From Actinomycetes bacterium (GTDB lineage: Bacteria; Actinomycetota; CALGFH01): 31,783 nucleotides of DNA. Shown here one piece after another: positions 1 to 6,672 of this stretch. Where the stretch lies: positions 1-31,783 of the forward strand of contig JASLIH010000350.1 of the NCBI GenBank assembly GCA_030152105.1, in the 5' to 3' direction. The notes below the pieces were generated by a model that ran no database searches, was not told the DNA's origin, and was given only the letters and a program-made list of their open reading frames with translations. A program made the position numbers and the translations under genes. How positions within the stretch are numbered: position 1 is the stretch's first letter; each line of letters starts with the position of its first letter.

Positions 1-156
1 GAGCGCCGCCGAGCGCTCCAGCGCCGGGGCCGCCGCCCAGCGCCGGGCGGCCGCCCGGCCCTGCTCGGCCGCCCCCGCGACCGCCTCGGCGTCTGCCTCC
101 TCGACCTCGACCACGAGGTCGTCGGGTCGCTGGGGAGAGCGGCTCACGAGCGCCAT
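1..156 (-). CDS. aldehyde dehydrogenase family protein, N-terminal fragment (runs off the window)
   Basis: Only the first 52 codons are inside the window; the gene continues past base 1. The start is ATG at 156-154, with GGAGG about eight bases upstream on the minus strand. The peptide begins MALVSRSPQRPDDLVVEV and goes on with an alanine-rich helix ending in RRWAAAPALERSAAL. That pattern (a 'P.rPddvv' segment, an A-rich helix, a W, then P...R...L) is the usual N-terminus of NAD(P)-dependent aldehyde dehydrogenases, which oxidise aldehydes to acids in the cytoplasm. The catalytic Cys and Glu would lie outside the window, so substrate cannot be judged. It is transcribed divergently from the phasin-like gene across a 169-base gap. 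Family assignment rests on a short segment and is moderate. Confidence 0.6.
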   Translation of the reverse strand, partial: MALVSRSPQRPDDLVVEVEEADAEAVAGAAEQGRAAARRWAAAPALERSAAL

Positions 157-246
157 CGGCCTCGCCTCCATCCACGTCCGGTCGACTGCCGGTGCAACAG
201 TATCGGAGGGGCAGCCTGGCAGCCGACGGCGACGCACCCCGACGCT

Positions 247-281
247 TTGCATAGTTGCTCTGTGCTAACTATACTTAGCAC
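247..281 (+). promoter_or_regulatory. near-consensus promoter with overlapping inverted repeat, upstream of the phasin-like gene
   Basis: TTGCAT (247-252) and TATACT (270-275) are separated by 17 bases, a good housekeeping-sigma promoter and rare in quality for such GC-rich DNA. The -10 box lies inside a perfect inverted repeat: GTGCTAA (262-268) and TTAGCAC (275-281) with a 6-base spacer. A protein bound there would block the -10 box, so a repressor site is the natural reading (inference). The start codon it serves is at 326. Confidence 0.7.
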
Positions 282-325
282 AAGCGACGAGCGACCCCGG
301 GTTGCTCGATGAGGAGGAGACATCC

Positions 326-661
326 ATGGCCGACCCCAAGGACACCACCCAGGACATCCAGGCGCAGGTCCTGGACGGCATCCGCAAGAGCCAGGAGGCC
401 GTGATCGACGGCATGCGTGCCTGGACCGAGACCGTCCAGCAGCTCGTGCCCGGCAGCGGCCAGGGGGCCGTACCCGGCGGCGGCCAGCTGCCCTCGGCCG
501 CCGAGGTCGTCGATTCGGTGTTCGACTTCGCCGCCCAGCTCCTCAACGCCCAGCGTGAGCTGGCCCACAGCGTCCTCGGCGCCACCACCGCCGTCGGCGA
601 GCGGGTCCAGGAGGAGACCGAGAAAGCGGCCGGCGCGGCCAAGAAGTCGACCAGGAGCTGA
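326..661 (+). CDS. phasin-like small helical protein
   Basis: A 111-residue protein read from ATG 326, chosen because GAGGAGGA (311-318) sits just upstream; an in-frame TTG at 302 would place that site inside the gene. The sequence is almost all amphipathic helix: a first helix with QAQVLDGIRKSQEAVIDGMR, a Gly/Pro/Gln-rich hinge around residues 40-60 (PGSGQGAVPGGGQ), a second helix with FDFAAQLLNAQRELAHSVL, and a Lys/Ala-rich tail EKAAGAAKKSTRS. This helix-hinge-helix-basic tail arrangement and the 'AQLL.aQRE.a' motif are like actinobacterial phasins, which coat polyhydroxyalkanoate or lipid granules. No PHA synthase or depolymerase is in the window, so the granule role is inference; a general lipid-binding or stress helical protein is possible. 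It has its own strong promoter and is followed by a hairpin at 701-730. Confidence 0.55.
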   Translation: MADPKDTTQDIQAQVLDGIRKSQEAVIDGMRAWTETVQQLVPGSGQGAVPGGGQLPSAAEVVDSVFDFAAQLLNAQRELAHSVLGATTAVGERVQEETEKAAGAAKKSTRS

Positions 662-700
662 CCGCCCGGGCGGTAGCCCACCCGCCCCACGGGCATCCAT

Positions 701-730
701 CAGGCGGCGCCTATCCTTAGGTGCCGCCTG
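701..730 (+). terminator. hairpin, probable transcription terminator after the phasin-like gene
   Basis: CAGGCGGC (701-708) pairs with GCCGCCTG (723-730). The stem extends through a G-U pair and CCT/AGG to 12 pairs around a 6-base loop. There is no clear U-run, as is common for actinobacterial terminators. A second small palindrome, CCGCCCGGGCGG, lies at 662-673. The hairpin ends four bases before the first possible start of the MFS gene, so it may instead shape that gene's leader. Confidence 0.55.
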
Positions 731-734
731 ATCG

Positions 735-2330
735 TTGCTGTCGGGAGGAGGAGCCATCGAATCGGCGTGGGCGCCGCTGCGGATCAGGATCTTCCGGGTG
801 CTGTGGCTGGCCCAGCTGGGCAGCCTGATCGGGACCTGGATGCAGACGGTGGGCGCGCAGTGGCTGCTGGTCGACCAGCCGGCCGCCGAGACCCTGGTCG
901 CCCTGGTCCAGACGGCCAACATGTCACCGGTGTTCTTCCTGGCCCTGCCGGCCGGCGTGTTCGCCGACGTGTTCGACCGGCGTCGGCTGCTCATTGTCGT
1001 GCAGTCGGCCGCGCTGCTCGTCGCCGGTGCCCTGGCCACCCTGACCGCGGCCGGGAAGACCACCCCGGCGCTGCTGCTGGCGTTCACGTTCCTGCTCGGC
1101 TGCGCCCAGACTCTGACCATGCCGGCCTGGCAGGCGCTGATCCCCGAGCTGGTGCCCCGTTCCCAGCTGCCGGCCGCCTCGGCGCTCGGCGGGATCAGCA
1201 TGAACCTGGCCCGCGCGGTCGGCCCGGCGGTGGCCGGCGTGCTGATCGCCAGCGTCGACGTGGCCGCCGTGTTCGCCCTCAACGCGCTCTCGTTCGGCTT
1301 CCTGGTCCTGGCCCTGGCCTTCTGGCGCCGGCGGCCCGTCGAGCCCGACGACCACCCCGAGCGGTTCGGCTCGGCGCTCGTGGCCGGCGGCCGCTACATC
1401 CGGCACTCGCGGGTGGTCCGCCGCATCCTGCTGCGCTCGCTGCTGTTCGTCGTGCCCGGCACTGTGGTCTGGGCGCTGCTGGCCCTGGTCGCCAGCCGCC
1501 GCCTGGGGCTCGGCCCCGGCGGCTACGGGCTGCTGCTGGGGGCCCTCGGCGTCGGTGCCGTCTGCGGCGCCTTCACCCTGCCCCGGCTGCGGGTGCGGAC
1601 CTCGACCAACGGCATCGCCCTGCTCTCCAGCCTGGTCTACGCCGCCGCCCTGCTGGTGGTCGCGCTGGTCACCCACCCCGCCGTCGTCACCGCCGCCCTG
1701 TTCGCCGCCGGGGCCGCATGGCTGGCCGTGCTGGCCAGCCTCAACGCCACCATGCAGCTGTTCCTGCCCGGCTGGGTGCGGGCCAGGGGCCTGTCGACCT
1801 ACCAGATCGTCTTCGTGGGCGGGCAGGGCGTGGCCGCGCTCGTCTGGGGGCTGCTGGCCGAGCGGTTCGGGCTCGTGGCCGTCTTCCTGGCGGCGGCCGG
1901 GCTGATGCTGGCCGGGGCGGCGTCACTCCGCTGGTGGCCGCTGCACGACACCGAGGGACTGGACCGGAGCCCGGCGATGTACTGGCCAGAGCCCCATCTC
2001 GACTTCCAGCCCGAGCCCGACGACGGCCCGGTGCTGGTCACCGCCACCTACCGGGTCGCCGAGGACCAGGAGCCGCGGTTCCTGGAGGCGATGGAGCTGG
2101 TCCGCCGTTCCCGCCAGCGCACCGGCGCCTCCCGGTGGGACCTGTACCGGGACGGGGCCGACGGCCGCCAGTTCGTCGAGACGTTCGTGGTCCCGTCCTG
2201 GGCCGAGCACCTGCGCCAGCACGGCGAGCGCCTCACCGGGGCCGACCAGGCACTGGAGGAGCGGGCCATCGCCCTCGCCGACGGCCCCCCCGAGGTCCAG
2301 CACCTGTTCTCGGTCAAGCCCCGTCCCTGA
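735..2330 (+). CDS. MFS exporter of the EntS/MFS_3 type with a C-terminal cytosolic domain
   Basis: Integral membrane transporter of about 530 residues. The N-terminus SAWAPLRIRIFRVLWLAQL followed by GTWMQTVGAQWLL is the signature of the MFS_3 (enterobactin-exporter EntS-like) family, and 'DVFDRRRLL' is the loop 2-3 MFS motif. About twelve hydrophobic segments span residues 15-405. After residue 425 the protein leaves the membrane and has a soluble tail (VLVTATYRVAEDQEPRFLEAM ... GASRWDLYRD ... FVETFVVPSWAEHLRQH), a ferredoxin-like domain resembling antibiotic-biosynthesis monooxygenases, common in this subfamily. It probably extrudes a siderophore or drug-like compound by proton antiport; substrate unknown. 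The start is a problem: the only standard in-frame starts are TTG 735 and GTG 798, but the ideal ribosome binding site GGAGGAGG (744-751) points to ATC at 756, exactly where related proteins begin. The protease gene follows after 110 bases. Confidence 0.85.
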   Translation: MLSGGGAIESAWAPLRIRIFRVLWLAQLGSLIGTWMQTVGAQWLLVDQPAAETLVALVQTANMSPVFFLALPAGVFADVFDRRRLLIVVQSAALLVAGALATLTAAGKTTPALLLAFTFLLGCAQTLTMPAWQALIPELVPRSQLPAASALGGISMNLARAVGPAVAGVLIASVDVAAVFALNALSFGFLVLALAFWRRRPVEPDDHPERFGSALVAGGRYIRHSRVVRRILLRSLLFVVPGTVVWALLALVASRRLGLGPGGYGLLLGALGVGAVCGAFTLPRLRVRTSTNGIALLSSLVYAAALLVVALVTHPAVVTAALFAAGAAWLAVLASLNATMQLFLPGWVRARGLSTYQIVFVGGQGVAALVWGLLAERFGLVAVFLAAAGLMLAGAASLRWWPLHDTEGLDRSPAMYWPEPHLDFQPEPDDGPVLVTATYRVAEDQEPRFLEAMELVRRSRQRTGASRWDLYRDGADGRQFVETFVVPSWAEHLRQHGERLTGADQALEERAIALADGPPEVQHLFSVKPRP

Positions 2331-2440
2331 CCGGGACGCGGGCACCACCCCGAAGGAACTCTCCAGCCGGGTCGCAGGGAGGGCCAAGGTTCGCGGTCCA
2401 CCGTGGGCACCAGAAGCAACCTTCCCGAATGGAGGTCAGC

Positions 2441-3406
2441 GTGCCCGCGCAACTCTCGGAACGACCCACCGCCGCGACCGAGGAGGCCGCGCCGCCGTGG
2501 CCGCCAACCGCCGCCGAGCATCGCGACCAGGGCGCGGGGCCGCCCCCGCCCCCGGACCGGCCCGCCGCCGACGGTACCGGCGGCCGACGCTGGAGCTGGC
2601 CACGCCGGCTGAGCACGGCCGTGGTGGCGCTGGCCCTCGCCCTGACCGGCGGGATGGCCGGTGCGTACACGGCGACCAGGCTGGACGACGACCGTGTGGT
2701 CACCACCCCGGCGGCCGCGACCGTGGCCACCACGGGCGCCGTCAACGCCAGCACCTCGCTGGCCGACGTCGCCGCGGCGGTCGAGCCCAGCGTGGTGTCG
2801 ATCACCGTGCAGGGCACCGGCGGGGAGGTCGAGGGCTCGGGGGTGGTCCTGTCCTCGGACGGGCTGATCCTGACCAACAACCACGTCGTCGCCAGTGCCG
2901 GCCAGAACGGCCGCATCCAGATCCAGCTCAGCGACGGCTCGACGGCGAGCGCGGCCGTCGTCGGGACCAGCCCCGGCAGCGACCTGGCCGTGCTCCGGGC
3001 CGACGGCGTCTCCGGGCTGACCGCGGCCACCTTCGGCGACAGCGACGCCCTCGAGGTCGGCGACACCGTGCTGGCCGTCGGCAGCCCCCTCGGCCTGGAA
3101 GGGTCGGTGACCGCCGGCATCGTCAGCGCATTGCACCGTCGCGTCGACCTCGGCGACGGCCAGTCGGGGGCCGCGATCACCGACGCCATCCAGACCGACG
3201 CGCCCATCAACCCCGGCAACTCCGGCGGGCCGATCGTCAACACCGCCGGCGAGGTTGTCGGCATTCTCACCGCCAACGCCAGCCTCGGCCAGGACGCCGG
3301 CAGCATCGGGGTCGGCTTCGCCATCCCCAGCCAGCAGGTCGCGCGGGTCGTGCGCCAGCTGACCGGCGACACCCAGGCGCTCGCGACCAGCTCGACAACC
3401 GGCTGA
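2441..3406 (+). CDS. membrane-anchored HtrA/DegP-type serine protease lacking a PDZ domain
   Basis: A 321-residue protein from GTG 2441, preceded by GGAGGT (2431-2436); ATG 2429 in the same frame is the alternative start. Residues 1-52 are a Pro/Ala/Arg-rich cytoplasmic tail, 57-77 one transmembrane helix (STAVVALALALTGGMAGAY), 105-308 a trypsin-like protease fold. The catalytic triad is complete: His148 in LTNNHVV, Asp181 in SPGSDLAVL, Ser261 in INPGNSGGPIVN. Topology places the protease outside the membrane, where HtrA enzymes degrade or process misfolded envelope proteins. Family members such as PepD or HtrA1 normally carry one PDZ domain after the protease; here the protein stops 13 residues after the final helix (QQVARVVRQL), so substrate gating by PDZ is absent. 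A C-terminal frameshift is not evident because the DNA after the stop immediately belongs to the convergent acetyltransferase, with three bases between stops. Confidence 0.9.
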   Translation: MPAQLSERPTAATEEAAPPWPPTAAEHRDQGAGPPPPPDRPAADGTGGRRWSWPRRLSTAVVALALALTGGMAGAYTATRLDDDRVVTTPAAATVATTGAVNASTSLADVAAAVEPSVVSITVQGTGGEVEGSGVVLSSDGLILTNNHVVASAGQNGRIQIQLSDGSTASAAVVGTSPGSDLAVLRADGVSGLTAATFGDSDALEVGDTVLAVGSPLGLEGSVTAGIVSALHRRVDLGDGQSGAAITDAIQTDAPINPGNSGGPIVNTAGEVVGILTANASLGQDAGSIGVGFAIPSQQVARVVRQLTGDTQALATSSTTG

Positions 3407-3409
3407 CGG

Positions 3410-3919
3410 CTACCCCTGCCCGGGGGTGCGCCAGACCACCTCGCCGTCGACCAGGTCGGCGGTGGGGTGGAGCCCGGCGCGGCCCGCGACCCGCCCCGAC
3501 GCCTCGTGGTCGGGGTGGATGTGGGCGATGACCTCGTGGATGTCACGGTCGGCGAGCCAGGCGACCAGGGCCCGGGCCGCCTCAGCGGCGTAGCCCTGGC
3601 CCTGGTAGGGGACGCCGACGACCCAGGAGATGTGGGCGCTCCAGCGCTCGTCGTGGCGGTAGAGGGTGGCCTGCACGGTCCCGACCGGCTGCAGGTCGGC
3701 GCGGCCGCGGACGACCCAGTTGCGCCACACCTCGTCCGGGCTGGCGGAGCCGGCCGTCATGGCGGCGTAGCGGACGCGTAGCTCGTCGAGGGTCGCGGGA
3801 CGGCCACCGATGAACAGGTGGAGTCGCGGGTCGGCCAGGACCTCGGCCAGCTGCTCGGCGTCGCTGGTGCGTAGCGGGGTCAGCACCAGCCGCTCGGTCT
3901 CGATGGTGTCCGCGTCCAT
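3410..3919 (-). CDS. GNAT family N-acetyltransferase (RimJ/RimL type)
   Basis: A 169-residue cytoplasmic protein, starting at ATG 3919-3917 with GGAG five bases upstream. The N-terminus 'TERLVLTPLRTSDAEQLAEVL' is typical of RimJ/RimL-like acetyltransferases. The acetyl-CoA pyrophosphate loop is VGVPYQGQGYAAEA (about residues 100-113), matching the R/Q-x-x-G-x-G/A signature, and a following helix (ARALVAWLADR) plus a C-terminal segment with NPxx-like 'IHPDHEASGRVAGRAGL' complete the fold. Such proteins acetylate N-terminal or side-chain amines of proteins or small molecules; the acceptor is not predictable. It faces the protease gene tail-to-tail. On its upstream side lies the modC remnant. 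Full length; nothing missing. Confidence 0.85.
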   Translation of the reverse strand: MDADTIETERLVLTPLRTSDAEQLAEVLADPRLHLFIGGRPATLDELRVRYAAMTAGSASPDEVWRNWVVRGRADLQPVGTVQATLYRHDERWSAHISWVVGVPYQGQGYAAEAARALVAWLADRDIHEVIAHIHPDHEASGRVAGRAGLHPTADLVDGEVVWRTPGQG

Positions 3920-3983
3920 TTCTGCTCCGGGCAGGTATCGGTACCGATCGGCTGGCCAGGGTCCCAGCGTAGCCGCCGCGGCC

Positions 3984-4077
3984 GATACAGTTGGCGTGGT
4001 CGGCGACCGGGTGCGGGTGCGGGTGACCGGGCTGGGCCGACGTCAACACCACCGAGGTCACTGTCTACCCCGCCTGA
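3984..4077 (+). pseudogene. remnant of a modC-like 3' end (TOBE/molbindin domain), internally deleted and frameshifted
   Basis: In one frame 3984-4034 reads DTVGVVGDRVRVRVTGL, closely matching ADTLEVIGDRVRIRVTGL of the intact ModC encoded at about 14178-14234. One frame over, 4036-4077 reads ADVNTTEVTVYPA and a TGA stop, matching ATVKATEVTVYPA at the end of ModC. By hand alignment about 44 of 57 bases agree in the first block and 34 of 42 in the second. The roughly 70 bases that separate the blocks in modC are missing and the frame changes at the junction. There is no start codon or ATPase part. It is therefore a decayed copy of a molybdate ABC ATPase terminus, ending 16 bases before the TrmO-like gene, which may once have been the next gene in that operon. 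Confidence 0.75.
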
Positions 4078-4093
4078 GCAGCAGGAGACCGCC

Positions 4094-4732
4094 ATGCCAC
4101 CGGCCGCCCAACGGATCGAGCTCGAGCCGATCGGGCACGTCCGCACCGCCTACCGGAGGATGGAGGACACCCCGATCCAGACCCACCGCAACCCCTCCGA
4201 GCCGGGCCGGCTGGTCGTGGAGGAGCGTTACGCCGACGCCCTGGACGGGCTGGAGGGGTTCGACTACGTCCATCTCATCTGCTTCCTCGACCAGGCCTGG
4301 GAGGCCGATGGGCGCGGTACCCGGCCGTTCACCGGCGACCGGCTCCGCCCGGTGCCGTTCCTGCTCGCCCACACCGGCCAGCGGGTCGGGGTGTTCGCCA
4401 CCCGGGCCCCGGTCCGCCCCAACTACCTGGCCCTCAGCCTGGTCCGGGTCGTGGCCGTCCGCGGCAACCAGGTCGACTTCACCGGTGTCGACCTGCTCGA
4501 CGGCACCCCGGTCCTGGACGTCAAGCCATTCGAGCCCCGCCTGGACGTCCCCGGCTACACCCCGGGCAGCGGCTGGCTCGACCACATCCGCGGCGGCTGG
4601 TACCACCAGCCCGACGCCGCCGCCAACCCGCTCGTCCGCCCGGGCCGCGCGGGCCTGCGCGGCATCGGCCTGGAGCCACCGGTAGACTCCCAGACCGTGC
4701 TACCGACCGATCCAACCAGGGAGGACCCGTGA
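4094..4732 (+). CDS. TrmO/TsaA-family tRNA methyltransferase-like protein
   Basis: A 212-residue protein from ATG 4094 (AGCAGGAG upstream). It carries the family core: LEPIGHVRTAYRRMEDTPIQ near the N-terminus, EGFDYVHLICFLDQAW at residues 54-69, GVFATRAPVRPN at about 98-109 and VDLLDGTPVLDVKPFEPRLD near 135-154. TrmO (E. coli YaeB) methylates N6-threonylcarbamoyladenosine at position 37 of some tRNAs using S-adenosylmethionine. The usual 'RPNPIGLS' after the ATR motif is RPNYLALS here, and there is a 55-residue tail, so the exact substrate could differ from E. coli TrmO. The stop TGA (4730-4732) overlaps the GTG of the mop gene, so the two are translationally coupled, an odd partner for a tRNA enzyme. 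Confidence 0.8.
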   Translation: MPPAAQRIELEPIGHVRTAYRRMEDTPIQTHRNPSEPGRLVVEERYADALDGLEGFDYVHLICFLDQAWEADGRGTRPFTGDRLRPVPFLLAHTGQRVGVFATRAPVRPNYLALSLVRVVAVRGNQVDFTGVDLLDGTPVLDVKPFEPRLDVPGYTPGSGWLDHIRGGWYHQPDAAANPLVRPGRAGLRGIGLEPPVDSQTVLPTDPTREDP

Positions 4733-4935
4733 AGCTCAGCGCCCGCAACCAGCTCACCGGCACCGTGCGGAGCGTCGAGCTCGGCGCGGTGATGGCCGAG
4801 GTCGTCATCGACGTCGATGGCCAGCAGATCGTCTCGGCGATCACCCGTGCCTCGGCTGAGCGCCTCGGCCTGGCCGAGGGCAGGCCGGTGACCGTGTTCA
4901 TCAAGGCCACCGAGGTCATGCTCGGCGTCGAGTAG
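4729..4935 (+). CDS. mop: molbindin, Mop-like single TOBE-domain molybdate-binding protein
   Basis: A 68-residue protein that is one complete TOBE/Mop domain: MKLSARNQLTGTVRSVELGA, then VMAEVVIDVDGQQIVSAITRAS, then AERLGLAEGRPVTVFIKATEVML. The KLSARNQL and IKATEVM motifs are diagnostic of molbindins, small hexameric proteins that bind and buffer molybdate or tungstate in the cytoplasm. Start is GTG 4729 with AGGGAGGA (4718-4725); GTGA at 4729-4732 overlaps the upstream stop. It is distinct from the TOBE domains of ModC and of the HTH-TOBE regulator at 11222. A weak convergent gap of 46 bases separates it from dhaK, with no obvious terminator. Confidence 0.93.
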   Translation: MKLSARNQLTGTVRSVELGAVMAEVVIDVDGQQIVSAITRASAERLGLAEGRPVTVFIKATEVMLGVE

Positions 4936-4981
4936 GACGAGCCGCGTCTTCTCGCCGATCGGCCCGGAGAACCAGCCCGAG

Positions 4982-5977
4982 CTAGAAGATGCGGACGGCG
5001 ACCTCTGCCGGAGCCTCCAGCAGCCGGACCAGCTCGTCATCGAGCTTGACCAGGGTGAGGGAGGCGCCGGCCATGTCGAGCGAGGTGCAGTACTCGCCGA
5101 CGTAGTTCTTGCGCACGCTGATGCCGCGGTCGGCGAGCTGCTGGTGGGCCCGGCCGTAGAGGATGTAGAGCTCGCTGATGGGGGTCCCGCCGAGGCCGTT
5201 GATCATCAGCGCGACCTCATCGCCCTGCTGGTACGGGAGGTCGGTGACGCACGCCTCCAGGAGCTCGTCGATGATCGCGTCGGCGTTGGTCAGCTTCTCG
5301 CGGCGGCGGCCAGGCTCGCCGTGGATGCCGACGCCCATCTCCATCTCGTCGGCGCCGAGCTCGAACAGCGGGGAGCCCTTGGCTGGCGGGGTGCAGGCCG
5401 TCAGGGCCATGCCCATGGTCCGGGTGACAGCGTTCACCCGGTTGCCCAGGGTCACCAGGTCGTCCAGCTCGGCGCCCTCCTCGGCGGCGGCGCCGACGGC
5501 CTTGATGACGAAGAAGTTGCCGGCCACGCCGCGGCGACCGACGGTGTAGGTGGAGTCCTTGACCGAGACGTCGTCGTCGATGAGCAGCGTCTGGACGTTG
5601 ATGTCCTCGGCCTCGGCCATCTCCCGGCCCATGTCGAAGGCCATCCGGTCGCCGGTGTAGTTGTTGATCAGATGGAGCACGCCCTTTGGCGAGTTGAGCA
5701 GCTTGGTCGTCTCGTAGACGTAGTCCATCGGCGGGGCGGCGAACACGTCGCCGGGACAGGCGGCATCGAGCATGCCCCGGCCGACCACCATCACGTGGGC
5801 GGGCTCGTGGCCGGAGCCGGAGCCCTGCACGATCGAGACCTTGTCGTCGCGGGGGGCGTCGGCCCGCATGATCAGGTTGTACTCGGGGACATAGCGAAGG
5901 GTGTCGGGGTTGGCCAGGGCGATGCCGCGCAGCATCTCCGGGACGAACTGCTTGGGGTCGTTGACGAACTTCTTCAT
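4982..5977 (-). CDS. dhaK: dihydroxyacetone kinase subunit DhaK
   Basis: A 331-residue protein starting at ATG 5977-5975. DhaK binds dihydroxyacetone covalently as a hemiaminal on a histidine: His219 in MGVGIHGEPGR is at the expected place, and the other substrate-site residues His57 (QGSGSGHEP) and Asp110 (NNYTGDRM) are conserved. The C-terminal half with the 'MINGLGGTP.SELYI' motif is intact. Length matches the family (about 330). With DhaL it phosphorylates dihydroxyacetone or a related short ketose. Its ATG overlaps the dhaL stop (ATGA), showing coupling. No DhaM (the PTS phosphodonor subunit) or PTS gene is present, and the C-terminus is not fused to DhaL as in ATP-dependent kinases, so the phosphate source for this split pair is probably ATP bound on DhaL (inference). 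Confidence 0.95.
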   Translation of the reverse strand: MKKFVNDPKQFVPEMLRGIALANPDTLRYVPEYNLIMRADAPRDDKVSIVQGSGSGHEPAHVMVVGRGMLDAACPGDVFAAPPMDYVYETTKLLNSPKGVLHLINNYTGDRMAFDMGREMAEAEDINVQTLLIDDDVSVKDSTYTVGRRGVAGNFFVIKAVGAAAEEGAELDDLVTLGNRVNAVTRTMGMALTACTPPAKGSPLFELGADEMEMGVGIHGEPGRRREKLTNADAIIDELLEACVTDLPYQQGDEVALMINGLGGTPISELYILYGRAHQQLADRGISVRKNYVGEYCTSLDMAGASLTLVKLDDELVRLLEAPAEVAVRIF

Positions 5978-6630
5978 ACGCCGTCCTCCTCCGATTCGGC
6001 CGCCGCCCAGGCGGCGCTGATCCGTTCCAACATCACCGCGACCGCCGTGGCGCCCGCGTCGACCGAGCCACGGCTCCGCTCGCCCGTATAGGCGGCGCGG
6101 CCCCGGCGGGCGACCATGTCCTTGGTCGCTTCGGCCGCCGCCCGGGCGGCGACCGAGGCCGCCTGGATGGCCGCGGTGCTCCCGTTGCCGGCGTCCAGCT
6201 CGCGCTCGAGCGCGTCGGTGGCCGGGACCAGGGCGTCCAGGAGTGTCTTGTCGCCCAGCTCGGCCTGGCCGCGCTGCTTGATGCCCTCGACCGCGGCCCG
6301 CAGCATGGCGACCACGTCGGCGGGCTCGAGCGCCATCTTGCCGGCGGCCACCGCGCCGGCCCGCAGGAACGCCGTGCCCCAGATGGGCCCGGAGGTCCCG
6401 CCAATCCGGCCGGTGATGGTGACCGCGACCTTCTTCAGGAAGGTGCCGATGTCGGACCGGTCGAAGTCGTCGAACCCGGCCAGCACCTGCTCGAAGCCAC
6501 GGGCCATCGAATAGCCGAAGTCGCCGTCGCCGACCACCGCGTCCAGGTCGCCGAAATACGTCTCGTTGTCGACCGCCGTCTGCGCGATCGTCCGCACGAC
6601 CAGGTTCACCTGGTCGAAGCTGTCGCTCAC
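5974..6630 (-). CDS. dhaL: dihydroxyacetone kinase subunit DhaL
   Basis: A 218-residue all-helical nucleotide-binding subunit. I chose GTG 6630-6628 because GGAGGT ends four bases before it; the GTG six bases upstream overlaps that site. The magnesium-binding aspartates are present at D30, D35 and D37 (LDAVVGDGDFGYSM), as are the nucleotide loops GGTSGPIWGTAFLRAG and GSVDAGATAVAVM. The usual 'GDGDHG' is GDGDFG: His is replaced by Phe at position 38. The partner DhaK is encoded immediately downstream with an ATGA overlap, and the HAD gene lies 42 bases upstream, all in one transcription direction. Function: holds ATP or ADP-Mg and transfers phosphate to substrate on DhaK. Confidence 0.92.
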   Translation of the reverse strand: MSDSFDQVNLVVRTIAQTAVDNETYFGDLDAVVGDGDFGYSMARGFEQVLAGFDDFDRSDIGTFLKKVAVTITGRIGGTSGPIWGTAFLRAGAVAAGKMALEPADVVAMLRAAVEGIKQRGQAELGDKTLLDALVPATDALERELDAGNGSTAAIQAASVAARAAAEATKDMVARRGRAAYTGERSRGSVDAGATAVAVMLERISAAWAAAESEEDGV

Positions 6631-6672
6631 CGGCACCTCCGTCGGCTCGTGGCCGGCGACGGCCGTCCACGG

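Noticed and set aside
262..281. HrcA CIRCE element (TTAGCACTC...GAGTGCTAA)
   Set aside because: The half-sites GTGCTAA and TTAGCAC are in the opposite order and the spacing is 6, not 9, so it is an inside-out arrangement and not CIRCE.
767..2440. A very long protein joining sequence antiparallel in meaning to the MFS gene with the protease
   Set aside because: The open frame upstream of 2429 is a GC-bias shadow: it is Arg/Gly/Pro-rich with no family motifs, whereas the overlapping frame encodes a complete MFS protein.
3984..4077. A functional second Mop protein
   Set aside because: The two TOBE blocks are in different frames and the middle of the domain is missing, so no intact domain can be made.
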